Assembly (NCBI GenBank): GCA_944320285.1
Contig: CALUGX010000126.1
Span: forward strand, 1-64,000
Length of the DNA stretch: 64,000 bases
Direction of reading: 5' to 3'
DNA from: an uncultured Prevotella sp.
GTDB lineage: Bacteria > Bacteroidota > Bacteroidia > Bacteroidales > Bacteroidaceae
A program made the position numbers and the translations under genes. Of the stretch, positions 48,970 to 58,141 are shown one piece after another. How positions within the stretch are numbered: position 1 is the first letter of the stretch; every line of letters starts with the position of its first letter. The notes under the pieces were generated by a model. It saw nothing but the letters and a program-made list of their open reading frames with translations. It did no database searches and was not told the origin of the DNA.

Positions 48970-49075
48970 GTAAAAGCCGTCTAAACCGATAGTTTGGACG
49001 GCTTTTACGTATCTCAATGACGGCCTTTGAATAGAGTAAAGGGCGTCATTAACCACCTTAAAGACGCCCTTTACT
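48970..49075. repeat. Modular palindromic intergenic repeat (site C)
   Basis: Between convergent dnaB and the GHL10 gene: GTAAAAGCCGTCTAAACC / AGTTTGGACGGCTTTTAC (48970-48987 / 48991-49008), then GACGGCCTTTGAATAG (49019-49034), then AGTAAAGGGCGTC / GACGCCCTTTACT (49035-49047 / 49063-49075, a perfect 13 bp). The first hairpin and the AAAGGGCGTCATTAA unit match site B. The arrangement could act as a bidirectional terminator. No gene is supported in 48809-49289. Confidence 0.75.
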
Positions 49076-49289
49076 GTAAGAACCAGTCATTATCATTGCA
49101 CACTTTTTTATGCCATCACACAACATCTTGATTGTAAGTGCGTTATGATTGCACACGGAAAACGGCTTTATTTTCGTCCGATGGCAAATTATTTCAGAGC
49201 AAGGCTGTTGTAGAACGCCAGCGAAAATCAATGTGTCATCAATATCTTTGTTTGCTTTACAATCTGACATATCCCGACATTTGCCAACG

Positions 49290-50972
49290 TCATAACTGTG
49301 CAGGTGTCAACTTCATAAAGCACAACCGGTGTGTGATGCCTTTGCGATTAAGCGAATATACTGCGTAAAAGCCCGGCTGCAGACCTCGCGTTGCGAACGT
49401 CCCGTTAGTACAGGGGCGTATGCTTACGTCAGTTCCGGCAAGGTCTCTTATCACGACCGCCCCTTCAATCTTGTCTCGTGAAGTTTGCGGCAGAGCAGCA
49501 TCATTTCCACAGACGGTTTCCACTAATGGCATACAGTCATTTACCTGTGCATTCCACAGCTCGGTTTGTTGCTGCGACGGTGAACTTTCACGTCCGTAGC
49601 GGTCTATGGTCGTCACGGCGAAATGCGTTTCGTCAGACGTCTTGACCGCAACTGTGCAACTGTCCGTTTTTGCGACCACGAGATTGCGCACGTCGGTCAC
49701 GTCAACTGGATATGTCTTTGAAGCATAGACATTGTATGAAGCACCTGGGAGCGCGACACCGTGCCACGATATCACAGCATACTCTCCGGCACGCTTAACG
49801 GCAATGCTTTGTGGGGCCGCTGGCGTCGTGCCCGGCAGTGGTGCAACGAACGATGGTAGGGGGCAAAAGTCTTTCATATACGTATATATGGGTTGCCCCC
49901 ATCCTTTTAAAAACTTTTCGCGAAACAGAGCGAACCCCATGCCGAGCGAACGAGCCACGCTCATCTGGCGTTCTATTTCACCAGCCGGCCATCCGCCTTC
50001 GTCAGGTGCAAGCATATAAATACCAAGTCCGGGAACAATCTCGCAGCCGTGTACACTCTCCGTCCAGTCAATAAGGAAAGGGTAAAACTGTCCGCCACGG
50101 AAATACATCATCGGGTATAGCTGGTCGACGATGCCGCGGGCCGTCCACGCAATGACGTCTTGCCTGCCGGCGTCGTAGGCGTTCCATCCGTAGCTTGACG
50201 TCCGTGACAAGTCGGCGCGCTTCCCTATTACGGCGCAGCTCAACTTCACCCACGGTTTCAGGCTTTTAATACCGTTGTGCACTGCTTCTACAATCTGCGT
50301 CACATTCCGTCTGGCCTGTGCCTCGTCACGGCCGTGCCATGTCTCAGGGTAACGTATATAATCGAGATGGATGCCGTCAACGTCGTAATGCGACACTATT
50401 TCAGAGCATAAGGCGGCAACGTACTGCGCGGCTCCTGGAGCGGCGGGGTTGATGTACCCCTGGCCGCGATGCCGCCAAACGAGACCGGGACGTTTGGTAC
50501 GCAACATCTTGCAGCCGGGCGAGTCCCATCGTCCCAACGGCAGAGCCACCACCCATGCCTGTATTTCCATGCCACGGCGGTGGCATTCATCAATGGCGAA
50601 GGCCAGCGGGTCATATCCGGGATTGCGCCCAGCCGTGCCGGTGAGACATCCGTCCCAAGGTTCGATGGCAGAAGGATAAATAACGGTTCCCCTTATCCTC
50701 GTTTGAAAAAGCACTGTATTGACGTTGACGCCCTGTAAACGGTCAAGAATATCTGATAACTCACGTTTCTGACGTTCCACACCGTCAGGGGTTACAGCAG
50801 GCGCTGAAGGCCAGTCGAGACCGTTGAGTGTTGTAAGCCATACGGCGCGCGTCTCGTGCTTAGGCGGCGTTGTGCTAAATAAGTCTTGGGCGTAAATCGT
50901 CTGCAAAAATACAAGTAGAAAGGCGACTGTCAGCAAGCGTGCTGTCAGATTATGATTGTCGGATATGTTCAT
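49290..50972 (-). CDS. Exported GHL10-family glycosyl hydrolase-like protein (DigH/YddW-like)
   Basis: A 560-residue protein with a signal peptide (cleavage near I-Y-A-Q, residue 28). The glycosyl-hydrolase-like TIM barrel (GHL10, PF02638; about 40-380) shows R-A-V-W-L-T-T, V-N-T-V-L-F-Q and the acidic D-G-I-H-L-D-Y-I-R-Y-P block. A fibronectin-III-like domain (about 393-475) and a short C-terminal beta region follow. E. coli DigH of this family cleaves denuded peptidoglycan glycan strands, and a cell-wall role is the best guess. It is transcribed away from the small OMP gene. Confidence 0.88.
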   Translation of the reverse strand: MNISDNHNLTARLLTVAFLLVFLQTIYAQDLFSTTPPKHETRAVWLTTLNGLDWPSAPAVTPDGVERQKRELSDILDRLQGVNVNTVLFQTRIRGTVIYPSAIEPWDGCLTGTAGRNPGYDPLAFAIDECHRRGMEIQAWVVALPLGRWDSPGCKMLRTKRPGLVWRHRGQGYINPAAPGAAQYVAALCSEIVSHYDVDGIHLDYIRYPETWHGRDEAQARRNVTQIVEAVHNGIKSLKPWVKLSCAVIGKRADLSRTSSYGWNAYDAGRQDVIAWTARGIVDQLYPMMYFRGGQFYPFLIDWTESVHGCEIVPGLGIYMLAPDEGGWPAGEIERQMSVARSLGMGFALFREKFLKGWGQPIYTYMKDFCPLPSFVAPLPGTTPAAPQSIAVKRAGEYAVISWHGVALPGASYNVYASKTYPVDVTDVRNLVVAKTDSCTVAVKTSDETHFAVTTIDRYGRESSPSQQQTELWNAQVNDCMPLVETVCGNDAALPQTSRDKIEGAVVIRDLAGTDVSIRPCTNGTFATRGLQPGFYAVYSLNRKGITHRLCFMKLTPAQL

Positions 50973-51001
50973 TTTGATAATTGTTGTTTCCGGTTTTCGT
51001 G

Positions 51002-51049
51002 CAAAGTTATACTATTTTTTTTGTTTTTCAAATATAATGTGTACTTTTG
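51002..51049. promoter_or_regulatory. Interleaved divergent promoters of the GHL10 gene and the small OMP gene
   Basis: Minus: TTTG (51032-51029), 19 nt, TAACTTTG (51009-51002). Plus: TTTG (51020-51023), 18 nt, TACTTTTG (51042-51049). The two -33 boxes lie between each other's elements, so both polymerases cannot bind at once. Confidence 0.7.
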
Positions 51050-51124
51050 CAACCGTAGCAAAGAAGTAGGTAAAGACGCTTGCCGGCTTGCCTCTGACAG
51101 CTTGCAAACTAATAAATTAGCGAT

Positions 51125-51610
51125 ATGAAGAAATTATCAATGTTGATTGTGGCCCTGCTAATGGCAGTGGCCGGCCACGCCCAGTTTGAGCAGGGCAAAT
51201 GGTATGTAGGTGCCGCCGTTACGGGGCTTGACATCAGTTACAGCGGTGCGGAAGAGTTCAATATCGGTCTTGATGCCAAGGGAGGTTACTTGTTGGCTGA
51301 CGACTGGATGTTGCTTGGCCAGTTCGGATGGCAGCACAGCGGCCTTGACGGAGCGTCGGATATGATAAGCCTCGGTATAGGCGGACGGTATTACATCATA
51401 CAAAACGGGCTCTATCTCGGCGTAAATGCAAAATTAGTGCACGCTAACCATAACTACAACGACCTCATGCCCGGCATTGAGGTGGGATATGCCTTTTTCT
51501 TAAATAAGAATGTGACGATAGAGCCGGCAATATATTACGACCAGTCGTTCAAAGATCATTCAGACTATTCTAAGATAGGATTTAAGTTGGGCATCGGCGT
51601 TTATCTTTAA
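51125..51610 (+). CDS. Small outer-membrane beta-barrel protein
   Basis: A 161-residue exported protein: a signal peptide cleaved near G-H-A-Q (about residue 19), then eight or so alternating strands rich in Gly, Tyr and aromatic residues, ending in a K-L-G-I-G-V-Y-L terminal strand. It resembles OmpA/OmpX-like 8-strand barrels. No ligand or enzymatic motif is present. It has a consensus promoter with a ~70-nt leader, and nadC follows on the same strand after 97 nt. Confidence 0.78.
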   Translation: MKKLSMLIVALLMAVAGHAQFEQGKWYVGAAVTGLDISYSGAEEFNIGLDAKGGYLLADDWMLLGQFGWQHSGLDGASDMISLGIGGRYYIIQNGLYLGVNAKLVHANHNYNDLMPGIEVGYAFFLNKNVTIEPAIYYDQSFKDHSDYSKIGFKLGIGVYL

Positions 51611-51707
51611 GAGATTAAGTAAAGTCCTAAGGCTTTAAGGTTAGCCAGAAGGCATCACAAGCCATAACACCCGATAACAACATAACACCCAAAAACACAT
51701 AATATTA

Positions 51708-52556
51708 ATGTATACAGTTGACGAATTGGAAGACCGTCTTATCGACTTGGCTTTTGCTGAAGACATTGGCGACGGAGACCACACAACGCTGTGCTGCATC
51801 CCCGAAAATGCAATGGGGAAGTCGCACCTTTTGATAAAAGAAGACGGCATCCTTGCCGGAATCGAAGTTGCCAAAAAAGTTTTTTCACGTTTTGATCCTA
51901 CGCTTAAAGTAGAAGTTCTCTTAGGCGACGGTTCAAGGGTTAAGAAGGGCGACATAGCCATGATAGTGAGCGGCAAGACACGTTCTTTGTTGCAAACAGA
52001 GAGACTGATGCTTAACATCATGCAGCGCATGAGCGGAATAGCAACAACGACAGACAAATACGTTAAACTCATAGAAGGAACCGGAGCCAGAGTGCTCGAC
52101 ACAAGGAAAACAACCCCCGGAATGCGTATGCTTGAGAAGCAGGCCGTAAAGATAGGTGGCGGTGTGAACCACAGGATTGGCCTGTTTGACATGATTTTAC
52201 TGAAAGACAACCATATAGACTTTGCCGGAGGAATAAGCAACGCAATAAACAGGTGTCACGAGTACCTGAAGGAAAAGTCGTTAGACCTGAAGATTGAAAT
52301 TGAAGTTCGTAATTTTGACGAGCTAAAGCAAGTGATGGAATGCGGCGGCATTGACAGAATAATGTTGGATAATTTTTCTGTTGAAGACACACGCAAAGCC
52401 GTAAACATCGTTGCAGGTAAATACGAGATAGAGTCAAGCGGCGGCATAACTGCTGACACGATACGCAGCTATGCAGAATGTGGAGTTGATTTCATATCCG
52501 TTGGTGCCTTGACCCACTCCGTAAAAGGTCTTGACATGAGTTTCAAGGCCTGCTAA
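51708..52556 (+). CDS. nadC: Nicotinate-nucleotide pyrophosphorylase (quinolinate phosphoribosyltransferase)
   Basis: Forms nicotinate mononucleotide from quinolinate and PRPP in NAD synthesis. The 282-residue protein has E-D-I-G-D-G-D-H-T-T near 18-27, the catalytic-region L-D-T-R-K-T-T-P-G, G-G-G-V-N-H-R and L-K-D-N-H-I, and S-S-G-G-I near the end. nadA and nadB are not adjacent. A long inverted repeat follows the gene. Confidence 0.97.
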   Translation: MYTVDELEDRLIDLAFAEDIGDGDHTTLCCIPENAMGKSHLLIKEDGILAGIEVAKKVFSRFDPTLKVEVLLGDGSRVKKGDIAMIVSGKTRSLLQTERLMLNIMQRMSGIATTTDKYVKLIEGTGARVLDTRKTTPGMRMLEKQAVKIGGGVNHRIGLFDMILLKDNHIDFAGGISNAINRCHEYLKEKSLDLKIEIEVRNFDELKQVMECGGIDRIMLDNFSVEDTRKAVNIVAGKYEIESSGGITADTIRSYAECGVDFISVGALTHSVKGLDMSFKAC

Positions 52557-52573
52557 AGGTCTTTAATTTCTTA

Positions 52574-52679
52574 TGGTTATAAGGCTTTACGGTTATACAG
52601 TTTACAGTTTTGAGGTTGTAATTATCAGCCATACGACTTGTAATTCACGTTGACGTATAACCGTAAAACCTCATAACCA
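52574..52679. repeat. Long imperfect inverted repeat between nadC and the M23 gene
   Basis: A 25-bp arm at 52574-52598 (beginning TGGTTATAAGG, ending TTTACGGTTATAC) is matched by its complement at 52655-52679 with two mismatches. The 56-nt centre has no clear structure. No T-run follows. It could be a miniature element or a structured leader of the M23 gene. Confidence 0.65.
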
Positions 52680-52708
52680 AATAACTGTAACTTTAATATC
52701 TTCCCGCA

Positions 52709-54355
52709 GTGCTTAATATTCTCTCTGCATTATTACTATCGGCATCCATAACTTTCGGCTCACCCGTAAATTACCCGATATCTTTGGCCGGCAATTTTGG
52801 CGAACCACGCCCCAACCACTTCCACGGTGGTATAGATGTTAGGACGGGTATGGTGGAGGGTAAGCCAATATTCTCGGTTGCAGACGGTTTCGTGTGCAGG
52901 GTAACAGTTGGACTTAACGGTTTTGGCAATGCTGTTTACGTGCGCCATCCTAATGGTATTACCACTGTATATTGCCATTTAAAGAAATTCACGCCCCAAC
53001 TCGCCGCCATAGTACGCAACTGGCAGTACAAACACCAGACATGGTTTGCCGACGTTTGTCTTAGACCAACCGATTATCCGGTGGCGAGGGGACAACTGAT
53101 AGCCGTAAGCGGCAACACGGGAGCAAGCAAGGCACCACACCTGCATCTGGAATTTCGTGCAACAAAAACATGGAGCATGATTGATCCATTGGATTATCTA
53201 AAAGATTTTGTCACAGATACGACAGAGCCTATAGCCCACTCATTTATGGCCTATCCGTTAGCCGGTAGTGGCGTTTTCTGCGGGTCCTCAAGGAAACAGT
53301 CTTACGGCTTTACGTCATCACGGCTTACAAGAAAATTCACAGCTTGGGGAAAGGTAGGCTTTGGTATCTGGGCAAACGACTATATGGAAGGCAGCTTCGG
53401 CATACTCGGTGTGCGCCACACATCGTTGTCGGTTGACGGTGAAATTGTTTTTGAAAGTGACGTTGACAGTATCCCTGACAACTGCAACCGTATGGTTAAT
53501 TCATGGGGTGACTACGAACATTATTGCAGAACCAGGGTTTGGTACATGAAATCTTTTGCAGAACCGGGCAACACCCTGCCAATTCTTTCTACTGCACAAG
53601 CGTCATATGGCTTGGTGAATTTTAACGAAGAACGTGATTATCATTTGGTTTATACAATTTCAGACATTTTCGGAAACTCAAGACAATATTCGTTTGTTGT
53701 AAAAGGCAAGCGCCAAGAAATCCCCACAGCACCAAATGCGAGTCTGATGAACACATTAAGATATGACAGGATGAATGTGTTACAACGACCGGGAATGTCG
53801 TTAAAGATATTCACCGGACTGTTACCCGACGATATTGAACTGATGCCAACAGTACGGAGTGATACCGAAGCCTTGTCGGATGAATGGAGCTTTTACAAAC
53901 AGTCATATCCTCTTTTCGGATGGGCGCAGATAAGCCTGCGACTGAAAAAAACGGTAAGCGATCCTTCAAAGTTGTACATTGTAAGCCATTATGGAGTTGA
54001 CAGATATATGGGTGGAACGTACAAAGACGGATGGGTGACAGGTCGCATACGTGAGCTTGGAGCTAAGTATGAAATTGCGTACGACGATGAGCCGCCGGTA
54101 ATCACGGCTTTCAATGCGGCAAACGGCAGGTTGAGAGTTTATGCGTATGATAAGAGAAGTGGTCTGAGATCATTAAAGGGATATGTGGACGGGCATTTTG
54201 TGCTATTTGAATATAACGAGAAAGCGCACATTTATTCATGTGATTTACGCCAGTCACCATCAATCAGAAAGACCGGAGGTAGCCACTTGTTGAAGATTTC
54301 AGCAACGGACAGATGCGGGAATAAGGCCGACTTTTCAACACAAGTGAAATATTGA
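52709..54355 (+). CDS. Exported M23-family peptidase (LytM domain)
   Basis: A 548-residue protein. The LytM domain (about 25-155) has H39 and D43 in H-F-H-G-G-I-D, and H144-L-H146 zinc and catalytic residues, so it is likely an active peptidoglycan endopeptidase. The remaining ~390 residues are beta-rich and of unknown role. Only a GTG at 52709 can start the frame, because TAA lies at 52694. The resulting signal peptide (M-L-N-I-L-S-A-L-L-L) lacks the usual basic residues, which is odd. C69 peptidase follows after 30 nt. Confidence 0.88.
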   Translation: MLNILSALLLSASITFGSPVNYPISLAGNFGEPRPNHFHGGIDVRTGMVEGKPIFSVADGFVCRVTVGLNGFGNAVYVRHPNGITTVYCHLKKFTPQLAAIVRNWQYKHQTWFADVCLRPTDYPVARGQLIAVSGNTGASKAPHLHLEFRATKTWSMIDPLDYLKDFVTDTTEPIAHSFMAYPLAGSGVFCGSSRKQSYGFTSSRLTRKFTAWGKVGFGIWANDYMEGSFGILGVRHTSLSVDGEIVFESDVDSIPDNCNRMVNSWGDYEHYCRTRVWYMKSFAEPGNTLPILSTAQASYGLVNFNEERDYHLVYTISDIFGNSRQYSFVVKGKRQEIPTAPNASLMNTLRYDRMNVLQRPGMSLKIFTGLLPDDIELMPTVRSDTEALSDEWSFYKQSYPLFGWAQISLRLKKTVSDPSKLYIVSHYGVDRYMGGTYKDGWVTGRIRELGAKYEIAYDDEPPVITAFNAANGRLRVYAYDKRSGLRSLKGYVDGHFVLFEYNEKAHIYSCDLRQSPSIRKTGGSHLLKISATDRCGNKADFSTQVKY

Positions 54356-54385
54356 TACATAGAGAAAACAACAAACTAAAACATC

Positions 54386-56026
54386 ATGAAAAGAATATTA
54401 TTTGCAGTTGCAGTTTTGGCCATGTTTACCCGTACTTTTGCCTGCACTAATTTCATTGTAGGTAAGGATGCAAGTACGGACGGCTCGGTGTTTTGCACAT
54501 ATAATGCCGATGACTATGGTATGTTCATTGGCCTTTGTCATTATCCGGCGGGGAAACACGCGAAAGGCGAAATGAGGCAAATATTTGACTGGGACACTAA
54601 AGAGTATCACGGCCAAATACCTGAAGCCGGTGAAACTTACAACGTAATAGGGAATATCAACGAATTCCAACTGACAATAGCCGAAACGACATTCGGTGGC
54701 CGACACGAAATGGTTGACACTACCGGCATACTTGATTACGGCTCGTTGATATACATCGCTCTGCAACGCTCTAAGACGGCCCGTGAAGCAATCAAGGTTA
54801 TGACTACACTTGCCGAAACATACGGTTACTGTTCTGAAGGTGAAACTTTTTCGATATGCGACCCCGAAGAAGCGTGGATAATGGAAATGATGGGTAAAGG
54901 ACCTGGTAGTAGGGGAGTAGTGTGGGTCGCAGTAAAGATACCAGACAATGCCATTTGTGCCCATGCCAACCAAAGTCGCATACGTAAGTTTGACCAAAAA
55001 GACAAAAAGAATGTGATGTTCTCCAAAGACTGTATAAGTTTTGCAAGGGGAAAAGGATGGTTTGACGGAAAGGATGAAGACTTCAGCTTTTGTGATACAT
55101 ACGCATATCCAGACTTTTCCGGACGACGGTTTTGCGAGGCAAGGGTGTGGAGCTTTTTTAATCATTTTTCCAAAGATATGAATAAATATTTACCTTATGT
55201 CGAAGGAAAAGTTAAAAATGCAAAACCTATGCCTCTGTGGATTGTACCAGATAAGAAAGTTTCGTTGCAAGATATACGCGATTGTATGCGCGACCATTTT
55301 GAAGGTACTCCGTTCGCACTTGACAACGACCCCGGACAAGGAATATGGGAAATGCCATACCGTCCCACGCCGCTTACTTATGAAGTAGACGGTAGAGAAT
55401 ATTTCAACGAGCGACCTACGTCCACTCAACAGTCTGGATTTTCATACATAGCCCAGTTGCGAGCATGGTTGCCAAGACAAATAGGCGGCATTCTATGGTT
55501 CGGCAACGATGATGGCAACATGGTTGCTTACACTCCTGTATATTGCGGAAACACGGAACAGCCGAAATGTTACAATACTCCGGGAGCTGATGCCGTTACT
55601 TTCAGCAAGGATAATGCTTATTGGGTTTGCAACTGGGTTAGCAACATGGTCTACCCTCGATACTCATTAATGTTTTGTTCACTCAAGTCCGTAAGGGATT
55701 CCCTTGAACAAAGCTATGACGCAGACCAAGCCGAAATCGAAGCTATGGCCCTAAGCAAATATAAGAATAATGTAAGTGAAGCTATCAAGTACCTCAACGA
55801 CTATAGTAACATAAAAGCTCAACAAATGTTAGAAAGATGGAGGCAACTCGCCATATATCTTATAGTGAAGTATAACGATATGACCGTGAAACCTGAAGCT
55901 AACGGCAAGTTTAAGCGCATAAAAACCGGACTTGGCGCAAGGGTGGAACGACCAGGATTACCAAAAAAAATAGCACGTGAAATAGTAAAAGCCACAGGTG
56001 ACAAATACGCTGTGCCTACGGAGTGA
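54386..56026 (+). CDS. Exported C69-family dipeptidase
   Basis: Peptidase family C69 (PepD-like, Ntn hydrolase fold), 546 residues. The leader M-K-R-I-L-F-A-V-A-V-L-A-M-F-T-R-T-F-A ends directly before Cys20, which would become the N-terminal nucleophile (C-T-N-F-I-V-G-K). Later blocks E-A-W-I-M-E-M and H-A-N-Q-S-R-I match the family. It cleaves dipeptides, here probably in the periplasm. It is 30 nt from the M23 gene, and together they look like a periplasmic peptide or cell-wall turnover pair. Confidence 0.9.
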   Translation: MKRILFAVAVLAMFTRTFACTNFIVGKDASTDGSVFCTYNADDYGMFIGLCHYPAGKHAKGEMRQIFDWDTKEYHGQIPEAGETYNVIGNINEFQLTIAETTFGGRHEMVDTTGILDYGSLIYIALQRSKTAREAIKVMTTLAETYGYCSEGETFSICDPEEAWIMEMMGKGPGSRGVVWVAVKIPDNAICAHANQSRIRKFDQKDKKNVMFSKDCISFARGKGWFDGKDEDFSFCDTYAYPDFSGRRFCEARVWSFFNHFSKDMNKYLPYVEGKVKNAKPMPLWIVPDKKVSLQDIRDCMRDHFEGTPFALDNDPGQGIWEMPYRPTPLTYEVDGREYFNERPTSTQQSGFSYIAQLRAWLPRQIGGILWFGNDDGNMVAYTPVYCGNTEQPKCYNTPGADAVTFSKDNAYWVCNWVSNMVYPRYSLMFCSLKSVRDSLEQSYDADQAEIEAMALSKYKNNVSEAIKYLNDYSNIKAQQMLERWRQLAIYLIVKYNDMTVKPEANGKFKRIKTGLGARVERPGLPKKIAREIVKATGDKYAVPTE

Positions 56027-56051
56027 ACACAGACAAATATCAATGATAAAT

Positions 56052-56244
56052 TTAAACGAGGGTGTGTCAAAACTGAAATGACTACTCTCAAAAGTTACAG
56101 ATTATAACCATAATACTTAAAAGGGCCGCATCATTACTCAATACAGAGTTTGATACGGCCTTTTTTAGTCTTTTAGGATGATCAAATTTCAAATTATAAG
56201 TTCATGTTTCCAAAAAAAATGAATTTTGACACACCCTCGTTTAA
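56052..56244. mobile_element. MITE-like element with 21-bp terminal inverted repeats
   Basis: A perfect 21-bp inverted pair, TTAAACGAGGGTGTGTCAAAA at 56052-56072 and its complement at 56224-56244, bounds 193 bp that cannot encode a protein. GAGGGTGTGTCAAAA ends are of the type found on Bacteroidetes insertion sequences, so this is most likely a non-autonomous derivative. The interior holds a terminator-like hairpin (56119-56166). A target-site duplication is not obvious. Confidence 0.7.
56119..56166 (+). terminator. Terminator-like hairpin inside the MITE-like element (site D)
   Basis: AAAAGGGCCGCATCA (56119-56133) pairs, with one bulge and a mismatch, with TGATACGGCCTTTT (56151-56164), followed by more T. 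It sits between the convergent C69 and hypothetical genes. ACGGCCTTT links it to the other intergenic repeat sites. Confidence 0.65.
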
Positions 56245-56492
56245 GTTTATAAGTTATTACCAGTTGGTTGAATTATTTGTGCCTCTGTGTTTTCGGCTTA
56301 CAATTAGATATATTTTGGCTGCTTATGCTTACGGTTTCTGTTTGCTTCTGACAACTTTGCAAGAAGCATCCTTTTACAGTGTGAAAAGTTGTCTTTCAAA
56401 AAAACAAAAGGCCATATTTTGCAGAATGAAAGAGCATCATTTGAAACAGTAACTATCGCCGTCCATTTAAAATAATGCCGCCAACGTGTAAG

Positions 56493-57182
56493 TTATTTTG
56501 AACTCTCATTTTGCTGTGTAAAATATTCTTTGCATATTTCAAGGAAAAGCATCGGCGAATATGCGAGTGTTTTCCACAAATGTTTGCCTCCTTTTAAAAC
56601 ACGTTTATCAACATAATCTGCAAATCCAGGATAGGTTTTCTTGTAACGTATCCGCATTGCATTCAGACTTATTACATTACCGGTCATGAACGGCACAATT
56701 ACACTGTCGCCACGCAAACATATCCCATAAATTGTTGTTATGTTCATTTTCCCTAATTGTAGGTTTTGCGAATCAATCCCATTCCACCAATATATTTCTC
56801 CGCAGTCGTTACTCCCTTCGTAGTAAACAAATTGTCTCTGTGTACGCCTTGGTTTTAGAATTGAAGGGTTGGCAACAACTTTTGAAAGTAGTAAATCATA
56901 TTTGCCGTCAGAAGATGATTTCTTTACAAACTCAATGGACTTTACATTCTCGGCATTATAAGTTTCAACATTCTCACCATCAGGCTTGGGCGACATCGTA
57001 AAAGAAGTATTCATACGCTTAAATAATTTTCCTGACACCCAATAATCCTGTACGTATCCCTCGATTTTGGTTCCATCGGACAACGTAACGAGCACATGGT
57101 CGTTTTCCGGGTCTTTTGCTTCCTGTGGAAAAGCGTTGAGACCAAACGTAAACAAAATTAAATATACAATAATGTATTTCAT
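56493..57182 (-). CDS. Secreted protein of unknown function
   Basis: Unrecognised family. From M-K-Y-I-I-V-Y-L-I-L (57182) it has 229 residues with a signal peptide cleaved near A-F-P-Q (about residue 19). Early residues V-L-V-T-L-S-D-G-T-K-I-E-G-Y-V (about 29-43) resemble a small beta barrel, and a similar repeat may lie later. No cysteine pattern or enzymatic motif is clear. It follows menA by 16 nt and may be co-transcribed with it. The open frame to 57269 overlaps menA and is unlikely to be used. Confidence 0.65.
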   Translation of the reverse strand: MKYIIVYLILFTFGLNAFPQEAKDPENDHVLVTLSDGTKIEGYVQDYWVSGKLFKRMNTSFTMSPKPDGENVETYNAENVKSIEFVKKSSSDGKYDLLLSKVVANPSILKPRRTQRQFVYYEGSNDCGEIYWWNGIDSQNLQLGKMNITTIYGICLRGDSVIVPFMTGNVISLNAMRIRYKKTYPGFADYVDKRVLKGGKHLWKTLAYSPMLFLEICKEYFTQQNESSK

Positions 57183-57198
57183 TATACAAGTTTTTTCA

Positions 57199-58095
57199 TT
57201 ATAATAAAAATCCAATTGAGACAAGAAGTCCGTAAATAAAAATGTTGCGGGCCGTTTTACCAAGAACATGATTTAAGGCCTTTCCTTTATTTATTCGTAC
57301 CATTTCGCGATAAGTGGCATAATGAGGAAATAAATAGGCAAGTGGTAATATGGCTGCATAAAAATGATGTAAAGTAATAAAAACCGCTCCTATGGCTACG
57401 GCTAAAACACCTGTAAACAAGTAAGCCTTACGCCCTTTAGAGCTTCCAAGCCTTACTACAAGAGTCTTTTTACCAGCCTTGATATCATTATCAATATCAC
57501 GGTAATTATTAATAATTAATAATGTGTCTATAACCAATCCACATGAAATTGACGCAATAACAGTGTCGGCTCCGACCTCACCTGTCAAAATATAATATGT
57601 GGTACAGACTGGAACCAGCCCGAAAAAAACTAATACCAACAAATCTCCCATACCGAGATATGACAAAGTTGTTGTATATAAAAAACAAAAAACAACACAC
57701 AAAACTCCTATCACTACCATTTCAATGCCGCCATACATAATAAGTGGCATCCCAATTAAACACGCAGTCAACGTCGTTATGACAATAGCGCGCTTCATAG
57801 CCTTTGGCGTTATCCATCCTTGGGCACACGCACGACGCGGTCCTAACCTTGTTTCATCATCGTTGCCACGAACACAATCGTAATAATCGTTTATGAAATT
57901 AGCGTCTATTTGCATTATGAAAGCAAACAACACACAAAAAACCGCTGGTATGAAGTTAAAACCGGTGGCACCATCGTTTGCATAGGTAATTGACAAACCT
58001 ATCATCACCGGCACGGCGGCACCGGAAAGCGTCTTTGGACGGGCAGCCAGCATCCAAGCCTTTGGAGAGTTTTGGCGAATGTATTTTTCTTTCAT
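57199..58095 (-). CDS. menA: 1,4-dihydroxy-2-naphthoate polyprenyltransferase
   Basis: UbiA-family integral membrane enzyme attaching a polyprenyl chain in menaquinone synthesis. The 298-residue protein has about eight or nine hydrophobic segments and two Asp-rich motifs, N-D-Y-Y-D-C-V-R-G-N-D (about 69-79) and N-N-Y-R-D-I-D-N-D (about 195-203), plus the R-P-K-T-L start of MenA. Its promoter is divergent with the HD gene. Confidence 0.94.
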   Translation of the reverse strand: MKEKYIRQNSPKAWMLAARPKTLSGAAVPVMIGLSITYANDGATGFNFIPAVFCVLFAFIMQIDANFINDYYDCVRGNDDETRLGPRRACAQGWITPKAMKRAIVITTLTACLIGMPLIMYGGIEMVVIGVLCVVFCFLYTTTLSYLGMGDLLVLVFFGLVPVCTTYYILTGEVGADTVIASISCGLVIDTLLIINNYRDIDNDIKAGKKTLVVRLGSSKGRKAYLFTGVLAVAIGAVFITLHHFYAAILPLAYLFPHYATYREMVRINKGKALNHVLGKTARNIFIYGLLVSIGFLL

Positions 58096-58141
58096 CAGTC
58101 CTTAATTATAACCGTTGTTTTTACAATTATGTGTTTTAAAT

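Noticed and set aside
49058..49368. Short open frames on both strands in the dnaB-GHL10 gap
   Set aside because: They overlap the palindromic repeat and the GHL10 coding region and resemble no protein.
56204..56452. 82-codon open frame after the MITE-like element
   Set aside because: It begins inside the element's right terminal repeat and has no family resemblance or promoter.
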